Assembly (NCBI RefSeq): GCF_020880995.1
Contig: NZ_JAJISD010000012.1
Coordinates: 124,001-188,000, forward strand
Reading direction: 5' to 3'
DNA length: 64,000 nt
Source of the DNA: Reyranella aquatilis
Lineage (GTDB): Bacteria; Pseudomonadota; Alphaproteobacteria; Reyranellales; Reyranellaceae
Shown here: piece by piece, positions 17,629 to 25,841 of the stretch
Numbering within the stretch: the first letter of the stretch is position 1
Layout of the letters: the number at the start of each line of letters is the position of its first letter
Notes under the pieces: model-generated
What the model saw: the letters and a program-made list of their open reading frames with translations, nothing else
What the model was told of the DNA's origin: nothing
Databases searched by the model: none
Translations under genes and position numbers: made by a program

Positions 17629-19236
17629 ATGTCGATCGATTTCGATGCGGTGATCATCGGCGCTGGGTTCGGCGGCATGTACATGCTGCACCGCCTTCGT
17701 CAGAAGGGTTTTACGGCGCGCGTGTTCGAGGCCGGCAAGGGCGTCGGCGGCACCTGGTACTGGAACCGCTATCCCGGTGCGCGCTGTGACGTCGAGAGCG
17801 TCCAGTATTCCTACCAGTTCTCGTCCGAGCTGGAGCAGGAATGGGAATGGTCGGAGCGCTACGCCACCCAGCCCGAGCTGCTGCGCTACGCAAACCATGT
17901 CGCCGACCGCTTCGACCTGCGCCGCGACATGCGCTTCGAGACGCGCGTCGCCCGGGCAACGTTCGACGAGGCCGCCAGCATCTGGAAGGTCGAGACCGAG
18001 CGGACCGGCGCCTCCGGCACGGCGGGAAGCGTCACCGCGCGGTTCGTCATCACCGCCATGGGCTGCCTGTCGTCGCCCAACACGCCGAAGATCCCGGGCC
18101 TCGAGGAGTTCAAGGGGCCGACCTATCACACCGGCAACTGGCCGCATGAGGGAGTCGACTTCACCGGCAAGACGGTGGGCGTGATCGGCACCGGCTCGTC
18201 GGCGATCCAGTCCATCCCCGTGATCGCCGAGCAGGCCAAGCACCTCACCGTCTTCCAGCGCACCGCCAACTACACGGTGCCGGCGCACAACAGGCCGCTC
18301 GATCCCGATTATGTGCGGCAGGTGAAGGCGAACTATCCGGAGATGCGCCGGCGCGCCAAGACCAAGCCGGCCGGCATCGACTTCACCATCAATCCCGCCT
18401 CGGCCGTCGAAACGCCGGAGGAGGAGCGCAACCGCCAGTTCCAGGAGCGCTGGGACTATGGCGGGCTGGGCTTCATGGCCTCGTTCTCGGATCTGCTGCT
18501 GAACGACGATTCGAACAAGTTCGCGGCCGACTTCGTGCGCGCCAAGATCGGCGAGGTGGTGAAGGATCCGGAGACCGCGGCGGCACTGGTGCCGAAGAAC
18601 ATCATCGGCTGCAAGCGCCTCTGCGTCGATACCGGCTACTGGGCGACCTTCAACCGGCCGAACGTGACGCTGGTCGACATCAGCGACGAACCGATCGAGC
18701 GCATCACCGCCAATGGCCTGCGCGCCAAGGGCCGCGACTACACGTTCGACTGTCTCGTGCTGGCGACCGGCTTCGACGCCATGACCGGCGCGCTGCTGAA
18801 GGTCGACTTCCGCGGTCGCGGCGGCGTCTCCCTGAAGGAGCGATGGAACGAGGGGCCAAAGACCTATCTCGGCCTCACTGTCGTGGGCTTCCCCAACCTG
18901 TTCATGATCACCGGGCCCGGCAGCCCCTCGGTGCTGACCAACATGCTCCCCTCGATCGAGCAGCATGTCGACTTCATCGCCGATTGCCTCGAGGCTTTGC
19001 GCCGCAAGGGCAAGACGGTGATCGAGGCCGAGCCGCAGGCGCAGGAAGCGTGGGTCGGCCATGTCGGCGACGTGTCGAACATCACGCTGCGCTCGACCTG
19101 CAGCTCCTGGTACGTGGGCGCCAACATTCCCGGCAAGCCGCGCGTGTTCATGCCCTATATCGGCGGACTGCCGGCCTACATCCAGGCCTGCGAGAAAGTG
19201 GTGGCCAACGGATACGAGGGCTTCGCCCTCGCCTGA
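17629..19236 (+). CDS. Flavin-containing Baeyer-Villiger monooxygenase
   Basis: A 535-aa FAD/NADPH enzyme that inserts oxygen next to a ketone carbonyl, making esters or lactones. The FAD-binding motif GAGFGG starts near residue 9, the Baeyer-Villiger fingerprint FKGPTYHTGNWP (FxGxxxHxxxWP) lies at about 161-172, and the NADPH motif GTGSSAIQ follows. Length is right for cyclohexanone/cyclopentadecanone-type enzymes. Start ATG has GGAGG upstream. It sits alone, divergent from the amine oxidase operon by 112 bases, so shared regulation is possible. The substrate ketone cannot be deduced. Confidence 0.93.
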   Translation: MSIDFDAVIIGAGFGGMYMLHRLRQKGFTARVFEAGKGVGGTWYWNRYPGARCDVESVQYSYQFSSELEQEWEWSERYATQPELLRYANHVADRFDLRRDMRFETRVARATFDEAASIWKVETERTGASGTAGSVTARFVITAMGCLSSPNTPKIPGLEEFKGPTYHTGNWPHEGVDFTGKTVGVIGTGSSAIQSIPVIAEQAKHLTVFQRTANYTVPAHNRPLDPDYVRQVKANYPEMRRRAKTKPAGIDFTINPASAVETPEEERNRQFQERWDYGGLGFMASFSDLLLNDDSNKFAADFVRAKIGEVVKDPETAAALVPKNIIGCKRLCVDTGYWATFNRPNVTLVDISDEPIERITANGLRAKGRDYTFDCLVLATGFDAMTGALLKVDFRGRGGVSLKERWNEGPKTYLGLTVVGFPNLFMITGPGSPSVLTNMLPSIEQHVDFIADCLEALRRKGKTVIEAEPQAQEAWVGHVGDVSNITLRSTCSSWYVGANIPGKPRVFMPYIGGLPAYIQACEKVVANGYEGFALA

Positions 19237-19292
19237 GCGGCGCCCGACTGCACGAAAGCGCGGTTGACGCCCGTCTCTCCATCGCTCTAATT

Positions 19293-19308
19293 TTAACCTA
19301 TTGGTTAA
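19293..19308. promoter_or_regulatory. Perfect palindrome TTAACC-N4-GGTTAA, candidate operator
   Basis: A perfect six-base inverted repeat with a four-base centre (TATT) lies 24 bases upstream of the SRPBCC gene start, in an AT-rich patch unlike the surrounding GC-rich DNA. Its shape and size suit a dimeric ArsR- or TetR-type repressor overlapping the promoter. Motifs of this kind are known to me upstream of SRPBCC genes controlled by ArsR proteins, but no such regulator is adjacent here. Confidence 0.5.
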
Positions 19309-19332
19309 TTAATTGAGCGATGCGAGGCTGGC

Positions 19333-19869
19333 ATGCGCAGAATACTGGCCCTCGTCGGTGCCCTGGTCGTCCTGGCGGTTGCTGCGATCCTGATTTACGC
19401 CGCGACCAAGCCCGATTCGTTCCGGGTCGAGCGGTCGATGGCGATGAACGCGCCGGCGGAGAAGATCTTTCCCTATATCGAGGGGTTGAAGCGCTGGACC
19501 GAGTGGTCGCCGTACGAGGGGCGCGACCCGCAGATGAAGCGCACCTACAGCGGGGCGGAGAGCGGCAAGGGCGCGGTCTACGAGTGGGACGGCAACGACC
19601 AGGTCGGCAAGGGCCGCATGGAGATCGTCGATTCGAAGCCGCCGAACAGGGTCGTGATCAAGCTCGATTTCCTGAAGCCCTTCGAAGGTCACAACACCGC
19701 CGAACTCATCGTGGAACCGAAGGGCGGTCAGACGATTGTCACCTGGGCGATGTACGGTCCCAGCACCTTCATGACCAAGCTGATCGGCACCTTCATGGAC
19801 ATGGACGACATGATCGGCCGGGATTTTGCCGCAGGCCTCGCGAAGCTGAAGACCGTCGTCGAGAAGTGA
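19333..19869 (+). CDS. Membrane-anchored SRPBCC (polyketide cyclase-like) protein
   Basis: A 178-aa protein with one N-terminal membrane segment (about residues 3-24) followed by a START/SRPBCC hydrophobic-pocket domain: VERSMAMNAPAEKIFPYI, then WTEWSPYEG, and the later YEWDGN and KLDFLKPFEG strands. The fold binds hydrophobic ligands; the anchored type is widespread and of unknown function. Ribosome-binding site GAGG is six bases from the ATG. The palindrome upstream suggests dedicated repression. The next gene, yceI-like, starts 25 bases downstream, so the two are probably one transcript. Confidence 0.85.
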   Translation: MRRILALVGALVVLAVAAILIYAATKPDSFRVERSMAMNAPAEKIFPYIEGLKRWTEWSPYEGRDPQMKRTYSGAESGKGAVYEWDGNDQVGKGRMEIVDSKPPNRVVIKLDFLKPFEGHNTAELIVEPKGGQTIVTWAMYGPSTFMTKLIGTFMDMDDMIGRDFAAGLAKLKTVVEK

Positions 19870-19894
19870 ACACACACTTGTCGAGGAGGATCCC

Positions 19895-20521
19895 ATGATC
19901 CGCACCATCCGCGCGCTTGCCGTTGTTCTCGCTTTGGGTCCGGTGGCCGCGCAGTCCCAGACGCCGGCAGCCCTGCCGCCGGGAGTCTTCGCTGCTGAGC
20001 GCGACGTCGCCCTGGCAAGCGCCGGCGCCTATACGCTCGACGAACAGCATACCGCCGTGATCGTCCGGGTCTCCCATATCGGCTATTCGCAGAGCGTGTT
20101 CCGCTTCGACCGGGCCAGGGGCTCGCTCACCTGGGATCCCGCTGCAATCGAGACGTCGAAGCTCTCGGCCTCGGTCGAGGCGGCCTCGATCACGACCAAC
20201 GTGAAGGGCTTCGCCGAGGAACTGGCCGGCGAGAACTTCCTGAAGTCCAAGACCTTCCCCGAAGCCACCTTCGTCTCGACGTCGTTCAAGCCGGTCGACA
20301 GGACGCGCGGCCGGGTCGAGGGGCAGTTCACGCTCATGGGCAAGACCCGGCCGGTCACCTTCGACGTCGAGCTGGGCGGTGCGGGCAAGGGCTTCGGGGG
20401 CAAACCGCGGATCGGCGTGCATGCGGTGGCCACGATCAGCCCGCAGGACTACGGGCTGCCGGCGCTCTTCACGGATCCCATCCAGATCCAGATCGATACC
20501 GAGTTCGAGAGGAACCAGTAA
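19895..20521 (+). CDS. YceI-family periplasmic lipid-binding protein
   Basis: A 208-aa secreted protein. A signal peptide (IRALAVVLALGPVAAQSQ) is clear, with cleavage probably after residue 20-25. The mature part has the YceI lipocalin-like pattern: YTLDEQHT, the HIGYSQSVFRF strand, NFLKSKTFPEATF and the FTLMGKTRPVTFDV strands. YceI proteins bind isoprenoid-type lipids in the periplasm. GAGGAGG precedes the ATG. It follows the SRPBCC gene closely and precedes a VOC gene by 13 bases, giving a three-gene operon of small ligand-binding folds. Confidence 0.9.
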   Translation: MIRTIRALAVVLALGPVAAQSQTPAALPPGVFAAERDVALASAGAYTLDEQHTAVIVRVSHIGYSQSVFRFDRARGSLTWDPAAIETSKLSASVEAASITTNVKGFAEELAGENFLKSKTFPEATFVSTSFKPVDRTRGRVEGQFTLMGKTRPVTFDVELGGAGKGFGGKPRIGVHAVATISPQDYGLPALFTDPIQIQIDTEFERNQ

Positions 20522-20534
20522 CCGGGAGGATGAC

Positions 20535-20954
20535 ATGGCGGTCCAGCCGTATCTGTTTTTCAACGGCCGTTGCGAGGAGGCGCTGGCGTTCTACAAGGAA
20601 CGCCTTGGCGCCACGATCGAGATGATGATGCGCTTCAGGGAGAATCCCGACGCCGGCGTGATGGAGCACATGAAGATCAATCCCGAATCCGTCATGCATG
20701 CCAGCCTGCGGATCGGTGATGCGATGATCATGTGCTCCGATGGCATGGGCAGCGATGGCAAGACCAACTTCCAGGGCTTTTCGCTTGCGCTCGATGTCGC
20801 GACCGAAGCGGAGGCCGACCGGGTCTTCGAGGCACTGGCGAGGGACGGCCAGATCCAGATGCCGATCGGCAAGACGTTCTTCTCGCCGCGCTTCGGCTGC
20901 GTCGCCGACAAGTTCGGCGTCTCCTGGATGGTGATGGTGCCACAGGAGATGTAG
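20535..20954 (+). CDS. VOC-superfamily protein, PhnB/3-demethylubiquinone-like type
   Basis: A 139-aa cytoplasmic protein of the vicinal oxygen chelate fold, PhnB-like subgroup: YLFFNGRCEEALAFYKERLG opens the first beta-alpha-beta module, and MGKTFFSPRFG-like text (IGKTFFSPRFG) plus FGVSWMVMVP closes the second. The biochemical role of this subgroup is undefined. Start at 20535 is supported by GGGAGGA; the longer frame from 20379 overlaps the upstream gene and is rejected. Confidence 0.88.
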   Translation: MAVQPYLFFNGRCEEALAFYKERLGATIEMMMRFRENPDAGVMEHMKINPESVMHASLRIGDAMIMCSDGMGSDGKTNFQGFSLALDVATEAEADRVFEALARDGQIQMPIGKTFFSPRFGCVADKFGVSWMVMVPQEM

Positions 20955-21108
20955 GTGCGCCGTAGCGTGCCTCTCCCGTCACTCGGGGGAGGTGCACGAA
21001 GGGCGGGGGGCTGCGGCCTGAACTCTTCCGGCGACAAACGCGCTGGTTGCTTACCCCCTCCCGGCCTCCCCCGTATGACGGGGGAGGAGAAAGAACGCGG
21101 GTGGCGAC
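20955..21108. repeat. Convergent intergenic region with two GC-rich hairpins
   Basis: Between convergent stops lie two inverted repeats of similar sequence: 20970-20992 (CCTCTCCCG / CGGGGGAGG, one mismatch) and 21065-21087 (CCTCCCCCGT-ATG-ACGGGGGAGG, perfect ten-base stem with three-base loop). Neither is followed by a T-run, so they are not classic terminators, though they could stop transcription or protect 3' ends. Related CCTCCCC hairpins recur at 40982-41003. Confidence 0.6.
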
Positions 21109-22338
21109 CTACTTCTTCTCGACGTTGGCCGAGCGCAGAGGGACGCCGAACTCGCGGCGGCAGACGTCGGCCAGCACCTCGACGCCCTTGCGAATCGTCT
21201 CCGGCTCGGGATTGGCGAAGCAGAGCCTGAGGCGCGAGCGGGCGTATTCCTTGTTGGTCGACCATTCCTGGCCGGGATTGAGCGACACGCCGGCGGCCAG
21301 CGCTGCCTGCGCCAGTTTCGTCGTGTCGACCTGGTCGGGCAGCTTGATCCAGAGATAGATGCCGCCCTCGGGGTCGCCGAACTCGGCATCGGTGCCGAAA
21401 TGCTCGGCCAGCGCTTCCCGCAGGGTCTGCAGCTTGGCCGACAGGGTTTTGTTGAGCTTCGGGACGTGGCTCGCGAAGTGCTGCGTGCAGAACTCGGCCA
21501 GCACCATCTGCTCGAGCGCGCCGGAGCCCGCGTCCTGCTTGAGGCCGAGGATGCGGCCGAGGATCTCCCACTTGGCGACGATGTAGCCGACCCGCAGCGC
21601 CGGCGCGATCGACTTGGAGAAGGAGCCGATGAAGATGACGCCTTCACCCTTGGCCATGGCATAGAGCGAGGGCGGACGCTTGCCGCTCCAGATCAGGTCG
21701 GAGTAGCACTCGTCCTCGAAGATCATGACGCCGTACTCGGCGGCGATCTTCAGCAGTTCGGCGCGGCGGGCCTCGCCCATGATGGCGCCGGTCGGGTTCT
21801 GCACCGTCGGGATCGTGTAGATGTACTTGGGCTTGATGCCCTTCTGCTTCAGCTCCTCGAGCTTCTGCTTCAGCACGTCGAGGCGCAGCCCTTCCTGGTC
21901 GAGCGGGATGCCGACCACGTTGGCGCCGATCTTGTTCAGCTTGGTGAGGGCGCCGCCGTAGGTCTCCTGCTCGATGATGACGGTATCGCCCTTGGTCACC
22001 AGCAGGCTGTTGATCAGGTCGAGTCCCTGCATCGAGCCCGAGGTGATCAGGATCTCGTCCGACGCACACTCGATGCCGGCATGATCCTTGAGCTTGGCCG
22101 CGAGGAATTCGCGCAGCGGCTTGTAGCCCAGCGGGCCGCTGTTCAGCCCATAGGTCGCGAGCGTCGCGCCCTCGCGCGTCAGGACCGCCGTAGCGGCGTC
22201 GATCAGCGCCTGGACGGGCACGTTCTTGGCGTCGTTGTGACCGCCGATGAAATTGTACTTCGGGAAGCCGTTCCACTTGGCTGCGGGAGCGGGCGTGCCG
22301 GGCGCCAGCAGGGGCGCGAAATCGAATGGAGCAGTCAT
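21109..22338 (-). CDS. PLP-dependent aminotransferase, class I/II (2-aminoadipate transaminase-like)
   Basis: A 409-aa cytoplasmic enzyme of fold-type I. It has the YGLNSGPLGYKPLRE start of the LysN/MocR-like group, the ITSGSMQGLDLI cofactor loop, and GSFSKSIAPALRVGY containing the Schiff-base lysine K242. Members transfer amino groups between 2-aminoadipate, aromatic or branched amino acids and 2-oxoglutarate; the exact donor is not readable. The start at 22338 follows GAGGAAACGACC. It lies 67 bases after the GltB-like gene on the same strand, hinting at joint amino-nitrogen metabolism. Confidence 0.9.
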   Translation of the reverse strand: MTAPFDFAPLLAPGTPAPAAKWNGFPKYNFIGGHNDAKNVPVQALIDAATAVLTREGATLATYGLNSGPLGYKPLREFLAAKLKDHAGIECASDEILITSGSMQGLDLINSLLVTKGDTVIIEQETYGGALTKLNKIGANVVGIPLDQEGLRLDVLKQKLEELKQKGIKPKYIYTIPTVQNPTGAIMGEARRAELLKIAAEYGVMIFEDECYSDLIWSGKRPPSLYAMAKGEGVIFIGSFSKSIAPALRVGYIVAKWEILGRILGLKQDAGSGALEQMVLAEFCTQHFASHVPKLNKTLSAKLQTLREALAEHFGTDAEFGDPEGGIYLWIKLPDQVDTTKLAQAALAAGVSLNPGQEWSTNKEYARSRLRLCFANPEPETIRKGVEVLADVCRREFGVPLRSANVEKK

Positions 22339-22405
22339 GGTCGTTTCCTCTTGGTTGACCAATTGCTGGGCCAACCAAAGGGAATTCGCAACAGATTTGC
22401 TCCGA

Positions 22406-24028
22406 TCAGGCCGTCGCGCGGAACGAATTGGCGTGCGCCATGTCCCAGGCCTTGCGCCAGCGCGGGTCGCTGGTGCCCGAGATCAGCTCACCCTCCGCGA
22501 GCGCCGGGAACAGGTCGGCGAAGGTCTTGACCTCGCTGGCCGAGACGCGCCGGGAGATGTGGGTCGGCTTGAAGTCGGTCGGATGGTCGAGGCCGGCGGC
22601 GGCCGTCATCTCGGCCAGCTCGCGCAGCGTGGCCCGGTGGAAGTTCGCCACCCGCTCCATCTTGTCGGGCACGACCAGTGCGCGCTGGCGCGTCGGATCC
22701 TGGGTGGCGACTCCCGTGGGGCAGCGGTCGGTGTGGCAGGACTGCGACTGGATGCAGCCCACGGCGAACATGAAGCCGCGCGCGGAGTTGCACCAGTCCG
22801 CGCCCAGCGCCATCGCGCGGATGATGTCGAACGCCGTGATGATCTTCCCGGCCACGCCGATCTTGACCCGGTGCCGGGCGCCGATCCCGACCATGGCGTT
22901 GTGCACGATGTGAAGGCCCTGCCGCATCGGCTTGCCGATATGGTCGAGGAATTCCATCGGCGCCGCACCGGTGCCGCCCTCCTTGCCGTCGACGACGATG
23001 AAGTCGGGATAGATGCCGGTCTCGACCATCGCCTTGCAGATCGCCATGAACTCCCATTCGTGGCCGACGCAGAGCTTGAAGCCGGCCGGCTTGCCGCCCG
23101 ACAGGCGGCGCATCTCGGCGATGAACTTCATCATCTCGATCGGCGTCGAGAAGGCGGTGTGATGCGAGGGCGAGATGCAATCCTCGCCGACCGGCACGCC
23201 GCGCGTCAGCGCGATCTCCTCGCTGACCTTGGGGGCCGGCAGCACGCCGCCATGGCCGGGCTTGGCGCCCTGGCTGAGCTTCAGCTCGACCATCTTGACC
23301 TGCGGGTTGGCGGCACCCGCGGCGAACTTCTCGGCCGAGAAGGTGCCGTCGGCGTTGCGGGCGCCGAAATAGCCGGAACCGATCTCCCAGATGATGTCGC
23401 CGCCGCCCTCGCGGTGATAGGGGCTGTAGCCGCCCTCGCCGGTGTCGTGCGCGAAGCCGCCGAGCTTGGCGCCGCCGTTCAGGGCGCGGATGGCGTTGGC
23501 GCTCAGCGCTCCGAAGCTCATGGCCGAGATGTTGAAGATCGAGGCGGAGTAGGGCTGCGTGCACTCGGGGCCGCCGATGGTGATGCGGAACGGTTCCTTG
23601 CTGACGGGCGTCGGCGAGATCGAGTGCGTCATCCATTCGTAGCCCTCGGCGTAGACGTCGTAGTTGGTGCCGAAGGGGCGGACGTCGAGCATCGACTTTG
23701 CGCGTTGGTAGACGATGGCGCGGCGGTCGCGCGGGAAGGGCATGCCGTCCTTTTCGCCTTCGAAGAAGTACTGGCGCATCTCGGGCCGGATCGCCTCGAA
23801 GATGAAGCGCAGGTGGGCGGCGATCGGATAGTTGCGCAGCACTGCGTGCCGGGTCTGGTAGTAGTCGTAGAAGCCGACGAGGGTCAGGAACAGGGCGATC
23901 GCGAAGCCGACGCCGATCCACCAGGAGCGGGGGTCCATGGCCCACGCCATGCCCAGCAGCACGGCGAAGAACGTCGCCAGCGTCCAAGTGATGAATCGCG
24001 GCGTCAGCGGCAGCGGCATCGATTTCAT
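22406..24028 (-). CDS. FMN-binding glutamate synthase-family protein, membrane-anchored
   Basis: A 540-aa protein similar to the central FMN/iron-sulfur part of glutamate synthase (GltB) but without the glutamine amidotransferase and C-terminal helix domains. The N-terminus has two hydrophobic segments (about residues 9-30 and 33-52), so it should be membrane-bound. The barrel motif VVDGKEGGTGAAP and a cysteine cluster near CNSARGFMF..GC..C....C fit FMN and a 3Fe-4S cluster. Its reaction is not established for this subgroup. The start at 24028 has GAGGAAG at proper spacing. It lies between modC and the aminotransferase. Confidence 0.88.
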   Translation of the reverse strand: MKSMPLPLTPRFITWTLATFFAVLLGMAWAMDPRSWWIGVGFAIALFLTLVGFYDYYQTRHAVLRNYPIAAHLRFIFEAIRPEMRQYFFEGEKDGMPFPRDRRAIVYQRAKSMLDVRPFGTNYDVYAEGYEWMTHSISPTPVSKEPFRITIGGPECTQPYSASIFNISAMSFGALSANAIRALNGGAKLGGFAHDTGEGGYSPYHREGGGDIIWEIGSGYFGARNADGTFSAEKFAAGAANPQVKMVELKLSQGAKPGHGGVLPAPKVSEEIALTRGVPVGEDCISPSHHTAFSTPIEMMKFIAEMRRLSGGKPAGFKLCVGHEWEFMAICKAMVETGIYPDFIVVDGKEGGTGAAPMEFLDHIGKPMRQGLHIVHNAMVGIGARHRVKIGVAGKIITAFDIIRAMALGADWCNSARGFMFAVGCIQSQSCHTDRCPTGVATQDPTRQRALVVPDKMERVANFHRATLRELAEMTAAAGLDHPTDFKPTHISRRVSASEVKTFADLFPALAEGELISGTSDPRWRKAWDMAHANSFRATA

Positions 24029-24083
24029 TTCGCTTCCTCGAGGCTTCATTGCGGGTCACGCGCCCGCCCGCACTGTAGCGCAC

Positions 24084-25145
24084 TTAACCGCGTTCGAATG
24101 ACACGCTCTTGACGACGGCATAGACCGGCCGGCCGGCGGCCAGCCCCAGCCGGTCGACCGACTTGGCCGTGACGCGGGCCATCAGCGTGGCGCCGTTGCA
24201 GTCGAGGCGGATATCGGCCTGCGCGCTTCCGGCCGGGGAGATCCCGGCAATCGTGCCGGCCAGCACGTTGAGGGCGCTGATGTCCGTGGGCGGCTGCAGG
24301 CTGAGCATCACGTCGCGGGCCCGGATATAGGCGCGGACCGGCGCGCCGACCGGGACGGGAAGGCGGGGGACCTGCAGTTCGCCCGCGAGGCTCTGCAGGA
24401 TGGAGAGCTGGAAAGCCTCGTCGTGGCAGCTCACCGTCGCATCGAGCACGGCGCCGCCGTCGGTCGCGTCGGCGAGCGGCAGGATGTCCTGGACGGGCCC
24501 CACTGCGCTCACCTTGCCGTCCGCCAGGACAACCACGGTCGTGGCGAGCCGCGCCACCTCGGCGACCGAATGGCTGACATACAGGATCGGCACGCCCGCC
24601 TCGTCGCGCAGCCGCTCGATATAGGGAAGGATCTCGGCACGCCGCGCTTCGTCCAGCGAGGCGAGCGGCTCGTCCATCAGGAGCAGCCTCGGTTTCGCAA
24701 GCAGGGCGCGGCCGATGGCGACGCGCTGCTTCTCGCCGCCCGAGAGGGAGTCCGGATGGCGCTCGAGCAGATGACCGATGCCCAGCAGGTCGACCACGGT
24801 GCCGAGATCGGCCTTTGCCCCGCCACCGCCGCGCGCGAACCAGCGCCCATAGAGAAGATTTCGGCGTACGCTGAGATGCGGAAACAGCCGGCTGTCCTGG
24901 AAGACGTAGCCAATGCGCCGTCGATGCGCGGGGACGAAGAGGCCGCGCTCGGTATCGACGAGGACCTGCCCGTCGACGGCGATGCGTCCCCGGTCGGGCC
25001 GGATCAGGCCGCCGACGATGTTGACCAGGCTGGTCTTGCCCGAGCCCGAGCGGCCGAACAATGCCGTCAGCCCGGGCGCCGCGGTGAAGCGCGCCTCGAG
25101 GTGGAAGCTGCCGCGCCTGTGGTCGACGTCGACGTCGAGGCTCAT
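24084..25145 (-). CDS. modC: Molybdate ABC transporter ATP-binding protein
   Basis: A 353-aa ATPase energising molybdate import. Walker A GRSGSGKT (31-38), Q-loop FQDSRLF, signature LSGGEKQR (134-141) and Walker B LLLMDEP (154-160) are intact. The C-terminal third (about 290-350) is a Mop/TOBE molybdate-binding domain, as in ModC and unlike most importer ATPases. The ATG overlaps the modB stop by four bases. No modA binding-protein gene is nearby. Imported molybdate would feed the molybdenum cofactor used by the two CoxL-type proteins here and by MsrP, the usual partner of the adjacent msrQ product. Confidence 0.92.
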   Translation of the reverse strand: MSLDVDVDHRRGSFHLEARFTAAPGLTALFGRSGSGKTSLVNIVGGLIRPDRGRIAVDGQVLVDTERGLFVPAHRRRIGYVFQDSRLFPHLSVRRNLLYGRWFARGGGGAKADLGTVVDLLGIGHLLERHPDSLSGGEKQRVAIGRALLAKPRLLLMDEPLASLDEARRAEILPYIERLRDEAGVPILYVSHSVAEVARLATTVVVLADGKVSAVGPVQDILPLADATDGGAVLDATVSCHDEAFQLSILQSLAGELQVPRLPVPVGAPVRAYIRARDVMLSLQPPTDISALNVLAGTIAGISPAGSAQADIRLDCNGATLMARVTAKSVDRLGLAAGRPVYAVVKSVSFERG

Positions 25146-25828
25146 GCCGTCTGCCGCCGCGTGGCGATGCGCTTGGCCAGGAGTTCTGATCCGAGCAGCG
25201 CGAGCATGGATATGGCGATCGACACGAGCGTGAGGCGCATCGCGGCGGCGTCGCCCCCGGGGACCTGCGTCAGCGTGTAGATCAGCGAGGGCAGGGTCTG
25301 GGTCTCGCCGGGGATGTTGGACACGAAGGTGATGGTGGCGCCGAATTCACCCATCGACTTGGCGAAGGCCAGGATTGCGCCAGCGATGATCCCCGGCAGG
25401 CAAAGAGGCAGGGTGACGGTCGCGAACACCCAGAGCGGATTGGCGCCGAGCGTGCCGGCCGCCGCCTCCAGCCGCTGGTCCACGGCCTCGATGGAGAGGC
25501 GGATGGCGCGGACCATCAGCGGGAAACCCATGATGGCGCAGGCGAGTGCCGCACCGGTCCAGCGGAAGGAGAAGACGATGCCGAACTCCTCCGCGAGAAA
25601 GCCGCCGATCGGGCCGCGACGGCCGAACGAGAGGAGCAGCAGGTAGCCGGTCACGACCGGCGGCAGGATCAGCGGCAGGTGAACCAGCGTGTCGAGCAGG
25701 CTCTTGCCCCAGAAACGCCCGCGCGCCAGCAGCCAGGCGATGGCGATGCCCAGCGGCAGGCTGAACAGCGTCGCAGTCGTGGCGATCAGGAGGCTCAGCC
25801 GTACGGCCGTCCATTCTTCCGCGGTCAT
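25142..25828 (-). CDS. modB: Molybdate ABC transporter permease
   Basis: A 228-aa inner-membrane permease with about five to six membrane helices and the EAA-type loop near residues 115-135 (EAVDQRLEAAAGTLGANPLWVF) that contacts ModC. Length and opening (EEWTAVRLSLLIATTATLFSLPLGI) match ModB. GGGAAGAGG precedes the ATG. It starts 13 bases after the msrQ stop and overlaps modC, giving the order msrQ-modB-modC. ModA, normally first in the operon, is missing from the window. Confidence 0.92.
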   Translation of the reverse strand: MTAEEWTAVRLSLLIATTATLFSLPLGIAIAWLLARGRFWGKSLLDTLVHLPLILPPVVTGYLLLLSFGRRGPIGGFLAEEFGIVFSFRWTGAALACAIMGFPLMVRAIRLSIEAVDQRLEAAAGTLGANPLWVFATVTLPLCLPGIIAGAILAFAKSMGEFGATITFVSNIPGETQTLPSLIYTLTQVPGGDAAAMRLTLVSIAISMLALLGSELLAKRIATRRQTA

Positions 25829-25841
25829 ATCCTCTTCCCGG

